NCBI RefSeq assembly: GCF_007565055.1
Contig: NC_044554.1
Location: forward strand, 18,329,921-18,393,920
Direction: 5' to 3'
Length of the DNA stretch: 64,000 bases
From: Rhinopithecus roxellana
Taxonomy: Eukaryota > Chordata > Mammalia > Primates > Cercopithecidae
Position numbers and translations under genes: made by a program. The notes beneath the pieces were generated by a model. It had not been told where the DNA came from, did not search any database, and saw only the letters and a program-made list of their open reading frames with translations. This document shows, in pieces, positions 24,501 through 34,576 of this stretch (positions are counted from its first letter, which is position 1; the number at the start of each line of letters is the position of its first letter).

Positions 24501-25419
24501 ACCTAATACCATAAAAACCCTAGAAGAAAATCTAGGTAGTACCATTCAGGACATAGGCATGGGCAAGGACTTCATGTCTAAAACACCAAAAGCAATGGCA
24601 ACAAAAGCCAAAATTGACAAATGGGATCTCATTAAACTAAAGAGCTTCTGCACAGCAAAAGAAACTACCATCAGAGTGAACAGGCAACCTACAGAATGGG
24701 AGAAAATTTTTGCAATCTACTCATCTGACAAAGGGCTAATATCCAGAATCTACAAAGAACTCAAACAAATCTACAAGAAAAAAACAAACATCCCCATCCA
24801 AAAGTGGGCAAAGGATATGAACAGACATTTCTCAAAAGAAGACATTCATACAGCCAACAGACACATGAAAAAATGCTCATCATCACTCGCCATCAGAGAA
24901 ATGCAAATCAAAACCACAATGAGATACCATCTCACACCAGTTAGAATGGCAATCATTAAAAAATCAGGAAACAACAGGTGTTGGAGAGGATGTGGAGAAA
25001 TAGGAACACTTTTACACTGTTGGTGTGATTGTAAACTAGTTCAACCATTATGGAAAACAGTATGGCAATTCCTTAAGGATCTAGAACTAGATGTACCATA
25101 TGACCCAGCCATCCCACTACTGGGTATATACCCAAAGGATTATAAATTATTCTACTACAAAGACACATGCACACGTATGTTTATTGCAGCACTATTCACA
25201 ATAGCAAAGACTTGGAATCAACCCAAATGTCCATCTGTGACAGACTGGATTAAGAAAATGTGGCACATATACACCATGGAATACTATGCAGCCATAAAAA
25301 AGGATGAGTTTGCGTCCTTTGTAGGGACATGGATGCAGCTGGAAACCATCATTCTTAGCAAACTATCACAAGAAGAGAAAACCAAACACCGCATGTTCTC
25401 ACTCATAGGTGGGAACTGA
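21596..25419 (+). pseudogene. L1-B ORF2, one frameshift plus an endonuclease-site change
   Basis: Almost complete. The first 533 codons (21,596-23,197) hold the apurinic-type endonuclease and the start of the reverse transcriptase. A second open frame (23,197-25,419, 740 codons from an internal ATG) holds the rest, with FADD and the Cys/His motif 'CWRGCGEIGTLLHC'. The break is one missing A in a run near 23,167-23,172 (six A here, seven in L1-C). In the endonuclease, the conserved Asp-His at residues 229-230 is Glu-Asn here ('SENSAIK' against 'SDHSAIK'), removing a catalytic His. N14, E43, D145, N147 and D205 are retained. Inactive for two independent reasons. Confidence 0.93.
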
Positions 25420-25659
25420 ACAATGAGATCACTTGGACTCGGGAAGGGGAACATCACACACTGGGGCCTATCATGGGGAGGGGGGTGGGGGGAGGGATTG
25501 CATTGGGGAGTTATACATGATATAAATGATGAATTGATGGGTGCTGACGAGTTGATGGGTGCAGTACACCAACATGGCACAAATATACATATGTAACAAA
25601 CCTGCACGTTATGCACATGTACCCTAGAACTTAAAGTATAATAAAAAAATGAAAAAAAA

Positions 25660-25676
25660 AAAGTTAGTGAATTTGG
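25660..25676. repeat. Right target-site duplication of L1-B
   Basis: 'aaagttagtgaatttgg', partner of 19,471-19,487. Confidence 0.9.
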
Positions 25677-28225
25677 TTAATCTTTTCAAAGAATCAGTGT
25701 GTTGGTGTACTTGATCTCTATTGTTTTTCTACTATCCATTTTACTTCTTTGCTCTCTAATGTTCATTAGATCCTTTCTTATGATTGCTTTGAGTTCAATT
25801 TGTTCCTTTTTCTAGTTTTATAAGGTAGAAGATTAGGTTATTGATTTGAGTTCTATTTTATTTTCAAATATGTTTATATCTATAGATTTCTATTCACTGC
25901 TTTAGCTGAATCTCATGCCTTTCAGTATGTTATGTTTTCAATTTAACTATTTTTAAAGGATTTCATAATTTCCTTTCTGATTTCTTTTTTGATTCACTAA
26001 TTGTTTAGGTTTGTGTTGTATAATTTCCATTGCATAGTTGTAGATTTTCCAAATTTTCCTCTATTAATCATTTATAATTTTATTGCATTGTATTCAAGAA
26101 AATACATTAAATGACTTCAGTTTTTAAATGTTTACTGAGACTTGTTTCATGGCCTAACTTCACAAAGAATGTTCCATGTGCCCTGCAAAGAATGTGGATT
26201 CTAGTCCAATTTCTGATGTGTTTATATATGTCTGTTAGGTTTATTTGATTTATAATGATACTTATTCTGTATCCTTGCTGCTCTAAGTTATGTCCATTTT
26301 TGAAAATGAATATTTGAATCTTCAACTAATATTGAGGAGTTCTTAATCTGTTTTTGTTTATCTGAAATATCTGAATTCATCCTCTATTTTGGAAAGATAA
26401 CTTAAAAATAACTTAAATATTTTGGGAATTTTTAGTTCCTTATTTATTCAAATATTCTTTCTGTTCTTTTCTCCTTTCTCTCCTTTTGAATTTTCATTGT
26501 GAGTATGTTGATATTCTTGATGATTTTCCAAAGTTTTCTAAGTCTCTGTACAGGTTTTCATTATTTTCTTTTTCTGTTGCTCAAACTGAAAATTCTCAAT
26601 GTATCTGTCTTGAAGTTAACTGGTTCTTTCTTCTGCTAGTTCAAATCTGCTGCTGAGCCCCCTCTCTAAACTTTTTATTATTGTTATTGTATTTTTGATC
26701 TTGAGATCATGATCAAAAATTTTTGACTCTTTTTTCTAAAAATTATATATTTTTAATATATATATTAAATTATATATTTAATTTATATTAAATTATAACA
26801 TATTTATATTATAATTATATTAATTATATTAAATATATTATTTAATTATATTTTTATTATATATTATATATTTAATATTATATATTTAATATTTAATATA
26901 TATTAAATATATTAATTATATTAAAAATAATTATAAGACATTATTTTTATACTTTCCTTTAATTCTTTAGACATGGTTTCCTTTGGTTCTTTGGACATAT
27001 TTATAACAGCTGGTTTAAAGCTGTTGTCTAGTAAGTCCAGTATCTGTGCTTCATCAGGAAGTTTCTGTTGACTGAATTTTACTCTGTTTGGGCCATGCTT
27101 TCCTATTTCTTTGCATAAATCATAATTTATTGTTGAAAATTGGATATTCAAAATAATATAATGTGCTAACTCTGGAAGTCATTCTTCCTCCTCTGCAGAG
27201 TTTGTTCTTGTTTGGTGTCATTGTTAGTTTATTGAGTATCTTTCCTGGACTAGTTTGTTTAGTATTTTTCCTGGACTAATTATTTAAAGTCTTTATGCTT
27301 TGTTGTGTGCGGCTGCTAACAACTCTGATCAGTCAGCCTAATTGTCGGCTAATGCTTGGACACAGATTTCCTTACATTCTTTGAATTACTAAGTTTCCCA
27401 GCCTTCTGTGATGGTCTTTTTGTATGAACTGTGCACACGTTAAATGATATAGCAGGCAGTTTACAATTGCCTTAGCCTTCACATGTTACTTACACGGAGC
27501 CTAAGGTACAGCCAGAGATGAGAAATTAGGGTTTTCTCGCATCTTTTCTGGGCATGTGCACAATCCTTCATATGCATGTGACTTCCAAGACTCCCATTTA
27601 TATATTGCAGTATTTGAAAACCTCCTACTAATATCATATTCCACAGTTTTTCCTTTTAAGTTGTTTTTAGCCTGTCTCTCTTTATCTCTATTTGGTGATG
27701 CCCCCTCAGGCAGCTGTGATACTAAACAATTGCTAGTGATTGTTTTCAGCAAATTTCCCTAAGGATGGGACAGACTGAACTCCAAGTCAGGTCAAATTTT
27801 AAAAGTCCTGACAATGGAGTTTTTTAGGAAGCTTCCTGATACATCAAATAATGACAGTTCTCTGAGGACAAGGTTTGGGAAATTTCCAAATCAGGTCTGT
27901 CCCTCTACCATGAATGCGAAGATGCTCATTTTCACAGTTGCTATAGTTGTGAAGCTGATAATGTTCAAGCATATCATGCAGATCTCAGAAAACAGATACA
28001 GGAAGAATTAGGGAACGTTAAAATGGCACAAAACTCACTGTGCTGTCTGGAATTCAGCCATGTTTCCTGGATAAATACTCCTCAAATTGCTGTAAGTTTC
28101 AGGAGTTCTGAAAAAGTTGATTTTGACTTATTTATTTATTTATTTGTTTGCCGGTGTTCTCAAAGCTTTACGGAGGAGTGGATTTTTGGTGGTTCTCACT
28201 CTGCCATTCTGAAAATGTGATCTTG
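25677..28225 (-). mobile_element. Ancient L1M, segment 3 of 3 (endonuclease, ORF1 and 5' region)
   Basis: Continues the L1M beyond L1-B: 'aatcttttcaaagaatcagt' follows directly from the sequence left of 19,471. Further on come ORF1-like and 5'UTR-like antisense phrases ('atggtttcctttggttcttt', 'aggtcaaattttaaaagtcc', 'gaattcagccatgtttcctg'). It ends near 'ctgccattctgaaaatgtga' at about 28,201-28,220, which I take as the 5' end. An AT-rich expansion at 26,740-26,935 interrupts it. Assigning 26,400-28,225 to the L1M 5' half is from recollection of L1M sequences and is less sure than the ORF2 part. Confidence 0.7.
26740..26935. repeat. AT-only tract (TATATTTAATTA-like)
   Basis: About 195 bp of almost pure A/T with repeated 'tatatttaat' and 'tatattaaat' units, many of them self-complementary. 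It lies within the ancient L1M. Confidence 0.9.
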
Positions 28226-28325
28226 CTTTCTTATTGTTGTTGTTTTCTAAATTTATTCTCATTTTGGTGAACAAAATGAAAAACATCTTTCCAATTTAAA
28301 ACACTGAGAATAAAAATATTTCTTT

Positions 28326-28341
28326 AAAAATGCAGGTAATT
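28326..28341. repeat. Left target-site duplication of L1-C
   Basis: 'aaaaatgcaggtaatt' recurs without mismatch at 34,570-34,585. A perfect 16-bp duplication indicates a recent insertion. Confidence 0.95.
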
Positions 28342-29373
28342 GGGGGCGGAGTAAGATGGCCGAATAGGAACAACTCCAGTCTCCAACTCCCAGCGCGAGC
28401 GACACAGAAGACCGGTGATTTCTGCATTTTCAACTGAGGTACTGGGGTCATCTCACTAGGGAGTGCCGGACAATCGGTGCTGGTCAGCTGCTGCAGCCTG
28501 ACCAGCGAGAGCTGAAGCAGGGCGAGGCATCGCCTCACCTGGAAGCGCAAGGGGGAAGGGGATCCGTTTTCCTAGCCAGGGGAACTGAGACACACAACAC
28601 CTGGAAAATCGGGTAACTCCCACCCCAATACTGCGCTGTAAGCATACAGGCATTCCAGGAGAATATATCCCACACCTGGCCGGGAGGGTCCCACGCCCAC
28701 GAAGCCTCCCTCACTGCTAACACAGCAGTCTGCCGCGATCTATCCGCAAGGCAGCAGCGAGGCTGGGGGAGGGGCGCCCGCCATTGCTGAGGCTTAAGTA
28801 GGTAAACAAAGCCGCTGGGAAGCTCGAACTGGGTGGAGCTCACAGCAGCTCAAGGAAGCCTGCCTGTCTCTGTAGTCTCCACCTCTGGGGACAGCGCACA
28901 GCTGAAGACCAACAGGGGAAGTAGCGGGAGCCGGTGCAGACGCGAACGACTCTGTCTGACAGCTTTGGGGAGAGCCGCGGATCTCCCAACGCGAGGTTGA
29001 GATCTGAGAACGGACAGACTGCCTGCTCAGGTGTGTCCCTGACCCCTGAGTAGCCTAGCTGGGAGAAATCCCCCACTAGGGGCAGTCTGACACCCCACAC
29101 CTCACAGGGTGGAGTACACCCCTGAGAGGACACTTCCAAAGGAAGAATCAGACAGGTACACTCGCTGTTCAGCAATATTCTATCTTCGGCAACCTCTGCT
29201 GCTGATACCCAGGCAAACAGGGTCTGGAGTGGACCTTAAGCAATCTCCAACAGACCAACAGAGAGTCCTTCTGACTGTCAGAAGGAAAACTATCAAACAG
29301 GAAGGACACCTATACCAAAACCCCATCAGTTCGTCACCACCATCAAAGACCAGAGACAGATAAAACCACAAAG
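28342..29373 (+). promoter_or_regulatory. L1-C 5'UTR / internal Pol II promoter
   Basis: Begins 'gggggcggagtaagatggcc'. The YY1-type AAGATGGC lies at 28,353-28,360, the position that sets the transcription start in primate L1s. CpG-rich patches survive around 28,390-28,420, 28,730-28,820 and 28,920-29,000, where methylation control would be expected. An antisense promoter is known in this region in human L1; its presence here is inferred. Confidence 0.8.
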
Positions 29374-30390
29374 ATGGGGAAGAAGCAGGGCAGAAAAGCT
29401 GGAAATTCAAAAAATAAGAGCGCATCTCCCCCTGCAAAGGAGCGCAGCCCATCACCAGCAACGGATCAAAGCTGGTCAGAGAATGACTTGGACGAGAGGA
29501 GAGAAGAAGGCTTCAGTCCATCAAACTTATCAGAGCTAAAGGAGGAATTACGTACCCAGCGCAAAGAAACTAAAAATCTTGAAAAAAGAGTGGAAGAATT
29601 GACAGCTAGACTCATTAATGCAGAGAAGATCATAAACGAAATGACAGAGATGAAAACCATGACACGAGAAATACGTGACAAATGCACAAGCTTCAGTAAC
29701 CGACTCGATCAACTGGAAGAAAGAGTATCAGCGATTGAAGATCAAATGAATGAAATGAAGCGAGAAGAGAAACCAAAAGAAAAAAGAAGAAAAAGAAATG
29801 AGCAAAGCCTGCAAGAAGTATGGGATTACGTAAAAAGACCAAATCTACGTCTGATTGGGGTGCCTGAAAGTGAGGGGGAAAATGGAACCAAGTTGGAAAA
29901 CACTCTTCAGGATATCATCCAGGAGAACTTCCCCAACCTAGTAGGGCAGGCCAACATTCAAATTCAGGAAATACAGAGAACGCCACAAAGATACTCCTCC
30001 AGAAGAGCAACTCCAAGACACATAATTGCCAGATTCACCAAAGTTGAAATGAAGGAAAAAATCTTAAGGGCAGCCAGAGAGAAAGGTCGGGTCACCCACA
30101 AAGGGAAGCCCATCAGACTAACAGCAGATCTCTCGGCAGAAACTCTACAAGCCAGAAGAGAGTGGGGGCCAATATTCAACGTTCTTAAAGAAAAGAATTT
30201 TAAACCCAGAATTTCATATCCAGCCAAACTAAGTTTCATAAGTGAAGGAGAAATAAAATCCTTTACAGATAAGCAAATGCTTAGAGATTTTGTCACCACC
30301 AGGCCTGCCTTACAAGAGACCCTGAAGGAAGCCCTAAACATGGAAAGGAACAACCGGTACCAGCCATCGCAAAAACTTGGCAAAATGTAA
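29374..30390 (+). CDS. L1-C ORF1 (ORF1p, RNA-binding chaperone)
   Basis: ATG at 29,374 in 'aaagatgggg', 338 codons, the usual primate ORF1p length. Residues 1-50 are basic and Ser/Pro-rich ('SPSPATDQSW'). About 52-150 form a heptad-rich coiled coil ending in 'KEKRRKRNEQS', which trimerises the protein. The RRM domain starts near residue 157 ('RPNLRLIGVPES') and includes 'RYSSRRATPRHIIARF'. The C-terminal domain includes 'GRVTHKGKPIRL' and 'LQARREWGPIF'. The protein binds L1 RNA in cis, forms cytoplasmic particles and acts as a nucleic-acid chaperone during target-primed reverse transcription. One oddity is the last residues, 'YQPSQKLGKM', where the older copy L1-A ends 'EPLQKHAKM'. No internal stop or frameshift. 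Confidence 0.95.
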   Translation: MGKKQGRKAGNSKNKSASPPAKERSPSPATDQSWSENDLDERREEGFSPSNLSELKEELRTQRKETKNLEKRVEELTARLINAEKIINEMTEMKTMTREIRDKCTSFSNRLDQLEERVSAIEDQMNEMKREEKPKEKRRKRNEQSLQEVWDYVKRPNLRLIGVPESEGENGTKLENTLQDIIQENFPNLVGQANIQIQEIQRTPQRYSSRRATPRHIIARFTKVEMKEKILRAAREKGRVTHKGKPIRLTADLSAETLQARREWGPIFNVLKEKNFKPRISYPAKLSFISEGEIKSFTDKQMLRDFVTTRPALQETLKEALNMERNNRYQPSQKLGKM

Positions 30391-30453
30391 AGACCATCGA
30401 GGCTAGGAAGAAACTGCATCAACTAACGAGCAAAATAACCAGTTAATATCATA

Positions 30454-33400
30454 ATGGCAGGATCAAGTTCACACATAACAATATTAACCTTAAATGTTAA
30501 TGGACTAAATGCTCCAATTAAAAGACACAGACTGGCAAACTGGATAAAGAGTCAAGACCCATCAGTCTGCTGTATTCAGGAGACCCATCTCACATGCAGA
30601 GACATACATAGGCTCAAAATAAAGGGATGGAGGAAGATCTACCAAGCAAATGGAGAACAAAAAAAAGCAGGGGTTGCAATCCTAGTCTCTGATAAAACAG
30701 ACTTTAAACCATCAAAGATCAAAAGAGACAAAGAAGGCCATTACATAATGGTAAAGGGATCAATTCAACAGGAAGAGCTAACTCTCCTAAATATATATGC
30801 ACCCAATACAGGAGCACCCAGATTCATAAAGCAAGTCCTTAGAGACTTACAAAGAGACTTAGACTCCCATACAATAATAATGGGAGACTTCAACACTCCG
30901 CTGTCAACATTAGACAGATCAACGAGACAGAAAGTTAACAAGGATATCCAGGAATTGAACTCATCTCTGCACCAAGCGGACCTAATAGACATCTATAGAA
31001 CTCTCCACCCCAAATCAACAGAATATACATTCTTCTCAGCACCACATCGCACTTATTCCAAAATTGACCACATAATTGGAAGTAAAGTACTCCTCAGCAA
31101 ATGTAAAAGAACAGAAATTATAACAAACTGTCTCTCAGACCACAGTGCAATCAAACTAGAACTCAGGACTAAGAAACTCAATCAAAACCGCTCAACTACA
31201 TGGAAACTGAACAACCTGCTCCTGAATGACTACTGGGTACATAACGAAATGAAAGCGGAAATAAAGATGTTCTTTGAAACCAATGAGAACAAAGATACAA
31301 CATACCAGAATCTCTGGGACACATTTAAAGCAGTGTGTAGAGGGAAATTTATAGCACTAAATGCCCACAAGAGAAAGCAGGAAAGATCTAAAATTGACAC
31401 TCTAACATCACAATTAAAAGAACTAGAGAGGCAAGAGCAATCACATTCAAAAGCTAGCAGAAGGCAAGAAATAACTAAGATCAGAGCAGAACTGAAGGAG
31501 ATAGAGACACAAAAAACCCTCCAAAAAATCAATGAATCCAGGAGTTGGTTTTTTGAAAAGATCAACAAAATTGACAGACCGCTAGCAAGGCTAATAAAGA
31601 AAAAAAGAGAGAGGAATCAAATAGATGCAATAAAAAATGATAAAGGGGATATCACCACTGACCCCACAGAAATACAAACTACCATCAGAGAATACTATAA
31701 ACGCCTCTACGCAAATCAACTAGAAAATCTAGAAGAAATGGATAATTTCCTGGACACTTACACTCTCCCAAGGCTAAACCAGGAAGAAGTTGAATCCCTG
31801 AATAGACCAATAGCAGGCTCTGAAATTGAGGCAACAATTAATAGCCTACCCACCAAAAAAAGTCCAGGACCAGATGGATTCACAGCTGAATTCTACCAGA
31901 GGTACAAGGAGGAGCTGGTACCATTCCTTCTGAAACTATTCCAATCAATAGAAAAAGAGGGAATCCTCCCTAACTCATTTTATGAGGCCAACATCATCCT
32001 CATACCAAAGCCTGGCAGAGACACAACAAAAAAAGAGAATTTTAGACCAATATCCCTGATGAACATTGATGCAAAAATCCTCAATAAAATACTGGCAAAC
32101 CGGATTCAGCAGCACATCAAAAAGCTTATCCACCATGATCAAGTGGGCTTCATCCCTGGGATGCAAGGCTGGTTCAACATTCGCAAATCAATAAACGTAA
32201 TCCAGCATATAAACAGAACCAAAGACAAGAACCACATGATTGTCTCAATAGATGCAGAAAAGGCTTTTGACAAAATTCAACAGCCCTTCATGCTAAAAAC
32301 GCTCAATAAATTCGGTATTGATGGAACGTACCTCAAAATAATAAGAGCTATTTATGACAAACCCACAGCTAATATCATACTGAATGGGCAAAAACTGGAA
32401 AAATTCCCTTTGAAAACTGGCACAAGACAGGGATGCCCTCTCTCACCACTCCTATTCAACATAGTGTTGGAAGTTCTGGCTAGGGCAATCAGGCAAGAGA
32501 AAGAAATCAAGGGTATCCAGTTAGGAAAAGAAGAAGTCAAATTGTCCCTGTTTGCAGATGACATGATTGTATATTTAGAAAACCCCATCGTCTCAGCCCA
32601 AAATCTCCTTAAGCTGATAAGCAACTTCAGCAAAGTCTCAGGATACAAAATTAATGTGCAAAAATCACAAGCATTCTTATACACCAGCAACAGACAAGCA
32701 GAGAGCCAAATCAGGAATGAACTTCCATTCACAATTGCCTCAAAGAGAATAAAATACCTAGGAATCCAGCTTACAAGGGATGTAAAGGACCTCTTCAAGG
32801 AGAACTACAAACCACTGCTCAGTGAAATCAAAGAGGACACAAACAAATGGAAGAACATACCATGCTCATGGATAGGAAGAATCAATATCGTGAAAATGGC
32901 CATACTCCCCAAGGTTATTTATAGATTCAATGCCATCCCCATCAAGCTACCAATGACTTTCTTCACAGAATTGGAAAAAACTGCTTTAAAGTTCATATGG
33001 AACCAAAAAAGAGCCCGCATTGCCAAGACAATCCTAAGTCAAAAGGACAAAGCTGGAGGCGTCACGCTACCTGACTTCAAACTATACTACAAGGCTACAG
33101 TAACCAAAACAGCATGGTACTGGTACCAAAACAGAGCTATAGACCAATGGAACAGAACAGAGTCCTCAGAAATAATACCACACATCTACAGCCATCTGAT
33201 CTTTGACAAACCTGAGAGAAACAAGAAATGGGGAAAGGATTCCCTATTTAATAAATGGTGCTGGGAAAATTGGCTAGCCATAAGTAGAAAGCTGAAACTG
33301 GATCCTTTCCTTACCCCTTATACGAAGATTAATTCAAGATGGATTAGAGACTTAAATGTTAGACCTAATACCATCAAAACCCTAGAAGAAAATCTAGGTA

Positions 33401-34281
33401 GTACCATTCAGGACATAGGCATGGGCAAGGACTTCATGTCTAAAACACCAAAAGCAACGGCAGCAAAAGCCAAAATTGACAAATGGGATCTAATTAAACT
33501 AAAGAGCTTTTGCACAGCAAAAGAAACTACCATCAGAGTGAACAGGCAACCTACAGAATGGGAGAAAATTTTTGCAACCTACTCATCTGACAAAGGGCTA
33601 ATATCCAAAATCTACAAAGAACTCAAACAAATATACGAGAAAAAAACAAACAACCCCATCAAAAAGTGGGGAAAGGATATGAACAGACATTTCTCAAAAG
33701 AAGATATTCATACAGCCAACAGACACATGAAAAAATGCTCATCATCACTGGCCATCAGAGAAATGCAAATCAAAACCACAATGAGATACCATCTCACACC
33801 AGTTAGAATGGCAATCATTAAGAAGTCAGGAAACAACAGGTGTTGGAGAGGATGTGGAGAAATAGGAACACTTTTACACTGTTGGTGGGATTGTAAACTA
33901 GTTCAACCATTATGGAAAACAGTATGGCAATTCCTCAAGGATCTAGAACTAGATGTACCATATGACCCAGCCATCCCACTACTGGGTATATACCCAAAGG
34001 ATTATAAATTAGTCTACTACAAAGACACATGCACACGTATGTTTATTGCGGCACTATTCACAATAGCAAAGACTTGGAATCAACCCAAATGTCCATCTGT
34101 GACAGACTGGATTAAGAAAATGTGGCACATATACACCATGGAATACTATGCAGCCATAAAAAAGGATGAGTTTGCGTCCTTTGTAGGGACATGGATGCAG
34201 CTGGAAACCATCATTCTTAGCAAACTATCACAAGAAGAGAAAACCAAACACCGCATGTTCTCACTCATAGGTGGGAACTGA
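30454..34281 (+). CDS. L1-C ORF2 (ORF2p, endonuclease and reverse transcriptase)
   Basis: ATG at 30,454, 1275 codons without a stop, the standard primate ORF2p length, 63 bp after ORF1. Residues 1-239 form the apurinic-type endonuclease. By counting from the Met, N14, E43, D145, N147 ('MGDFNTP'), D205 ('KIDHIIG') and D229/H230 ('SDHSAIK') are all present. The reverse transcriptase covers roughly 500-770 with the catalytic FADD in 'LSLFADDMIVYL'. The C-terminal Cys/His motif fits C-X3-C-X7-H-X4-C ('CWRGCGEIGTLLHC...DC'). The enzyme nicks T-rich genomic DNA and copies L1 RNA into it, and is also used in trans by Alu. ORF2 is translated at low level by an unconventional mechanism in primate L1s. 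Every key residue I can check is intact. Confidence 0.95.
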   Translation: MAGSSSHITILTLNVNGLNAPIKRHRLANWIKSQDPSVCCIQETHLTCRDIHRLKIKGWRKIYQANGEQKKAGVAILVSDKTDFKPSKIKRDKEGHYIMVKGSIQQEELTLLNIYAPNTGAPRFIKQVLRDLQRDLDSHTIIMGDFNTPLSTLDRSTRQKVNKDIQELNSSLHQADLIDIYRTLHPKSTEYTFFSAPHRTYSKIDHIIGSKVLLSKCKRTEIITNCLSDHSAIKLELRTKKLNQNRSTTWKLNNLLLNDYWVHNEMKAEIKMFFETNENKDTTYQNLWDTFKAVCRGKFIALNAHKRKQERSKIDTLTSQLKELERQEQSHSKASRRQEITKIRAELKEIETQKTLQKINESRSWFFEKINKIDRPLARLIKKKRERNQIDAIKNDKGDITTDPTEIQTTIREYYKRLYANQLENLEEMDNFLDTYTLPRLNQEEVESLNRPIAGSEIEATINSLPTKKSPGPDGFTAEFYQRYKEELVPFLLKLFQSIEKEGILPNSFYEANIILIPKPGRDTTKKENFRPISLMNIDAKILNKILANRIQQHIKKLIHHDQVGFIPGMQGWFNIRKSINVIQHINRTKDKNHMIVSIDAEKAFDKIQQPFMLKTLNKFGIDGTYLKIIRAIYDKPTANIILNGQKLEKFPLKTGTRQGCPLSPLLFNIVLEVLARAIRQEKEIKGIQLGKEEVKLSLFADDMIVYLENPIVSAQNLLKLISNFSKVSGYKINVQKSQAFLYTSNRQAESQIRNELPFTIASKRIKYLGIQLTRDVKDLFKENYKPLLSEIKEDTNKWKNIPCSWIGRINIVKMAILPKVIYRFNAIPIKLPMTFFTELEKTALKFIWNQKRARIAKTILSQKDKAGGVTLPDFKLYYKATVTKTAWYWYQNRAIDQWNRTESSEIIPHIYSHLIFDKPERNKKWGKDSLFNKWCWENWLAISRKLKLDPFLTPYTKINSRWIRDLNVRPNTIKTLEENLGSTIQDIGMGKDFMSKTPKATAAKAKIDKWDLIKLKSFCTAKETTIRVNRQPTEWEKIFATYSSDKGLISKIYKELKQIYEKKTNNPIKKWGKDMNRHFSKEDIHTANRHMKKCSSSLAIREMQIKTTMRYHLTPVRMAIIKKSGNNRCWRGCGEIGTLLHCWWDCKLVQPLWKTVWQFLKDLELDVPYDPAIPLLGIYPKDYKLVYYKDTCTRMFIAALFTIAKTWNQPKCPSVTDWIKKMWHIYTMEYYAAIKKDEFASFVGTWMQLETIILSKLSQEEKTKHRMFSLIGGN

Positions 34282-34335
34282 ACAATGAGATCACTTGGAC
34301 TCGGGAAGGGGAACATCACACACTGGGGTCTATCA

Positions 34336-34357
34336 TGGGGAGGGGGGAGGAGGGAGG
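34336..34357 (+). promoter_or_regulatory. G-rich polypurine tract in the L1-C 3'UTR
   Basis: Runs of four, six and shorter G groups separated by single A's, with the G-quadruplex-type pattern known from primate L1 3'UTRs. Counterparts lie at about 25,477-25,497 (L1-B) and, antisense, about 12,359-12,378 (L1-A). Confidence 0.7.
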
Positions 34358-34501
34358 GATTGCATTGGGGAGTTATACATGATATAAATGATGAATTGAT
34401 GGGTGCTGACGAGTTGATGGGTGCAGCACACCAACATGGCATAAGTATACATATGTAACAAACCTGCACGTTATGCACATGTACCCTAGAACTTAAAGTA
34501 T

Positions 34502-34519
34502 AATAAAAAAAAAAAAAAG

Positions 34520-34574
<55 letters not shown>
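34502..34574 (+). terminator. L1-C polyadenylation signal and A tail
   Basis: AATAAA at 34,502-34,507 runs straight into about 70 A's with a single G at 34,519. The last few A's overlap the TSD. No unique sequence lies between signal and tail, so there is no 3' transduction. Confidence 0.9.

Positions 34575-34576
<2 letters not shown>

Larger units (their letters stand above)
19488..25659 (+). mobile_element. L1-B: full-length L1PA-type LINE-1, plus strand
   Basis: 5'UTR 19,488-20,518 (YY1-like AAGATGGCC at 19,499-19,507), broken ORF1 (20,519-21,532), ORF2 in two frames (21,596-25,419), and a 3'UTR with a G-rich tract near 25,477-25,497 and an A-rich tail. About 6.2 kb, flanked by a 17-bp TSD with one mismatch. 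Inserted into the same ancient L1M as L1-A, 1.1 kb away and in the opposite orientation. Confidence 0.95.
28342..34574 (+). mobile_element. L1-C: full-length L1 with both ORFs intact
   Basis: Complete LINE-1: 5'UTR 28,342-29,373, ORF1 29,374-30,390 (338 codons), 63-bp spacer, ORF2 30,454-34,281 (1275 codons), 3'UTR with a G-rich polypurine tract, AATAAA at 34,502-34,507, and an A tail of about 70 nt broken by one G at 34,519. The TSD is perfect. CpGs in the 5'UTR are well kept compared with L1-A and L1-B. Everything visible points to a young and possibly active Old World monkey L1, but activity itself cannot be read from sequence. Confidence 0.96.

Noticed and set aside
28456..28843. Antisense open frames in the L1-C 5'UTR (also 17,871-18,182 and 19,681-19,989) resembling an ORF0-like gene
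   Set aside because: The roughly 102-codon frame shared by the three copies begins with GTG, not ATG, and L1-B is shifted inside it. The ATG-started 65-codon frame at 28,456-28,653 is not at the position I expect for human ORF0. Coding use is not supported.
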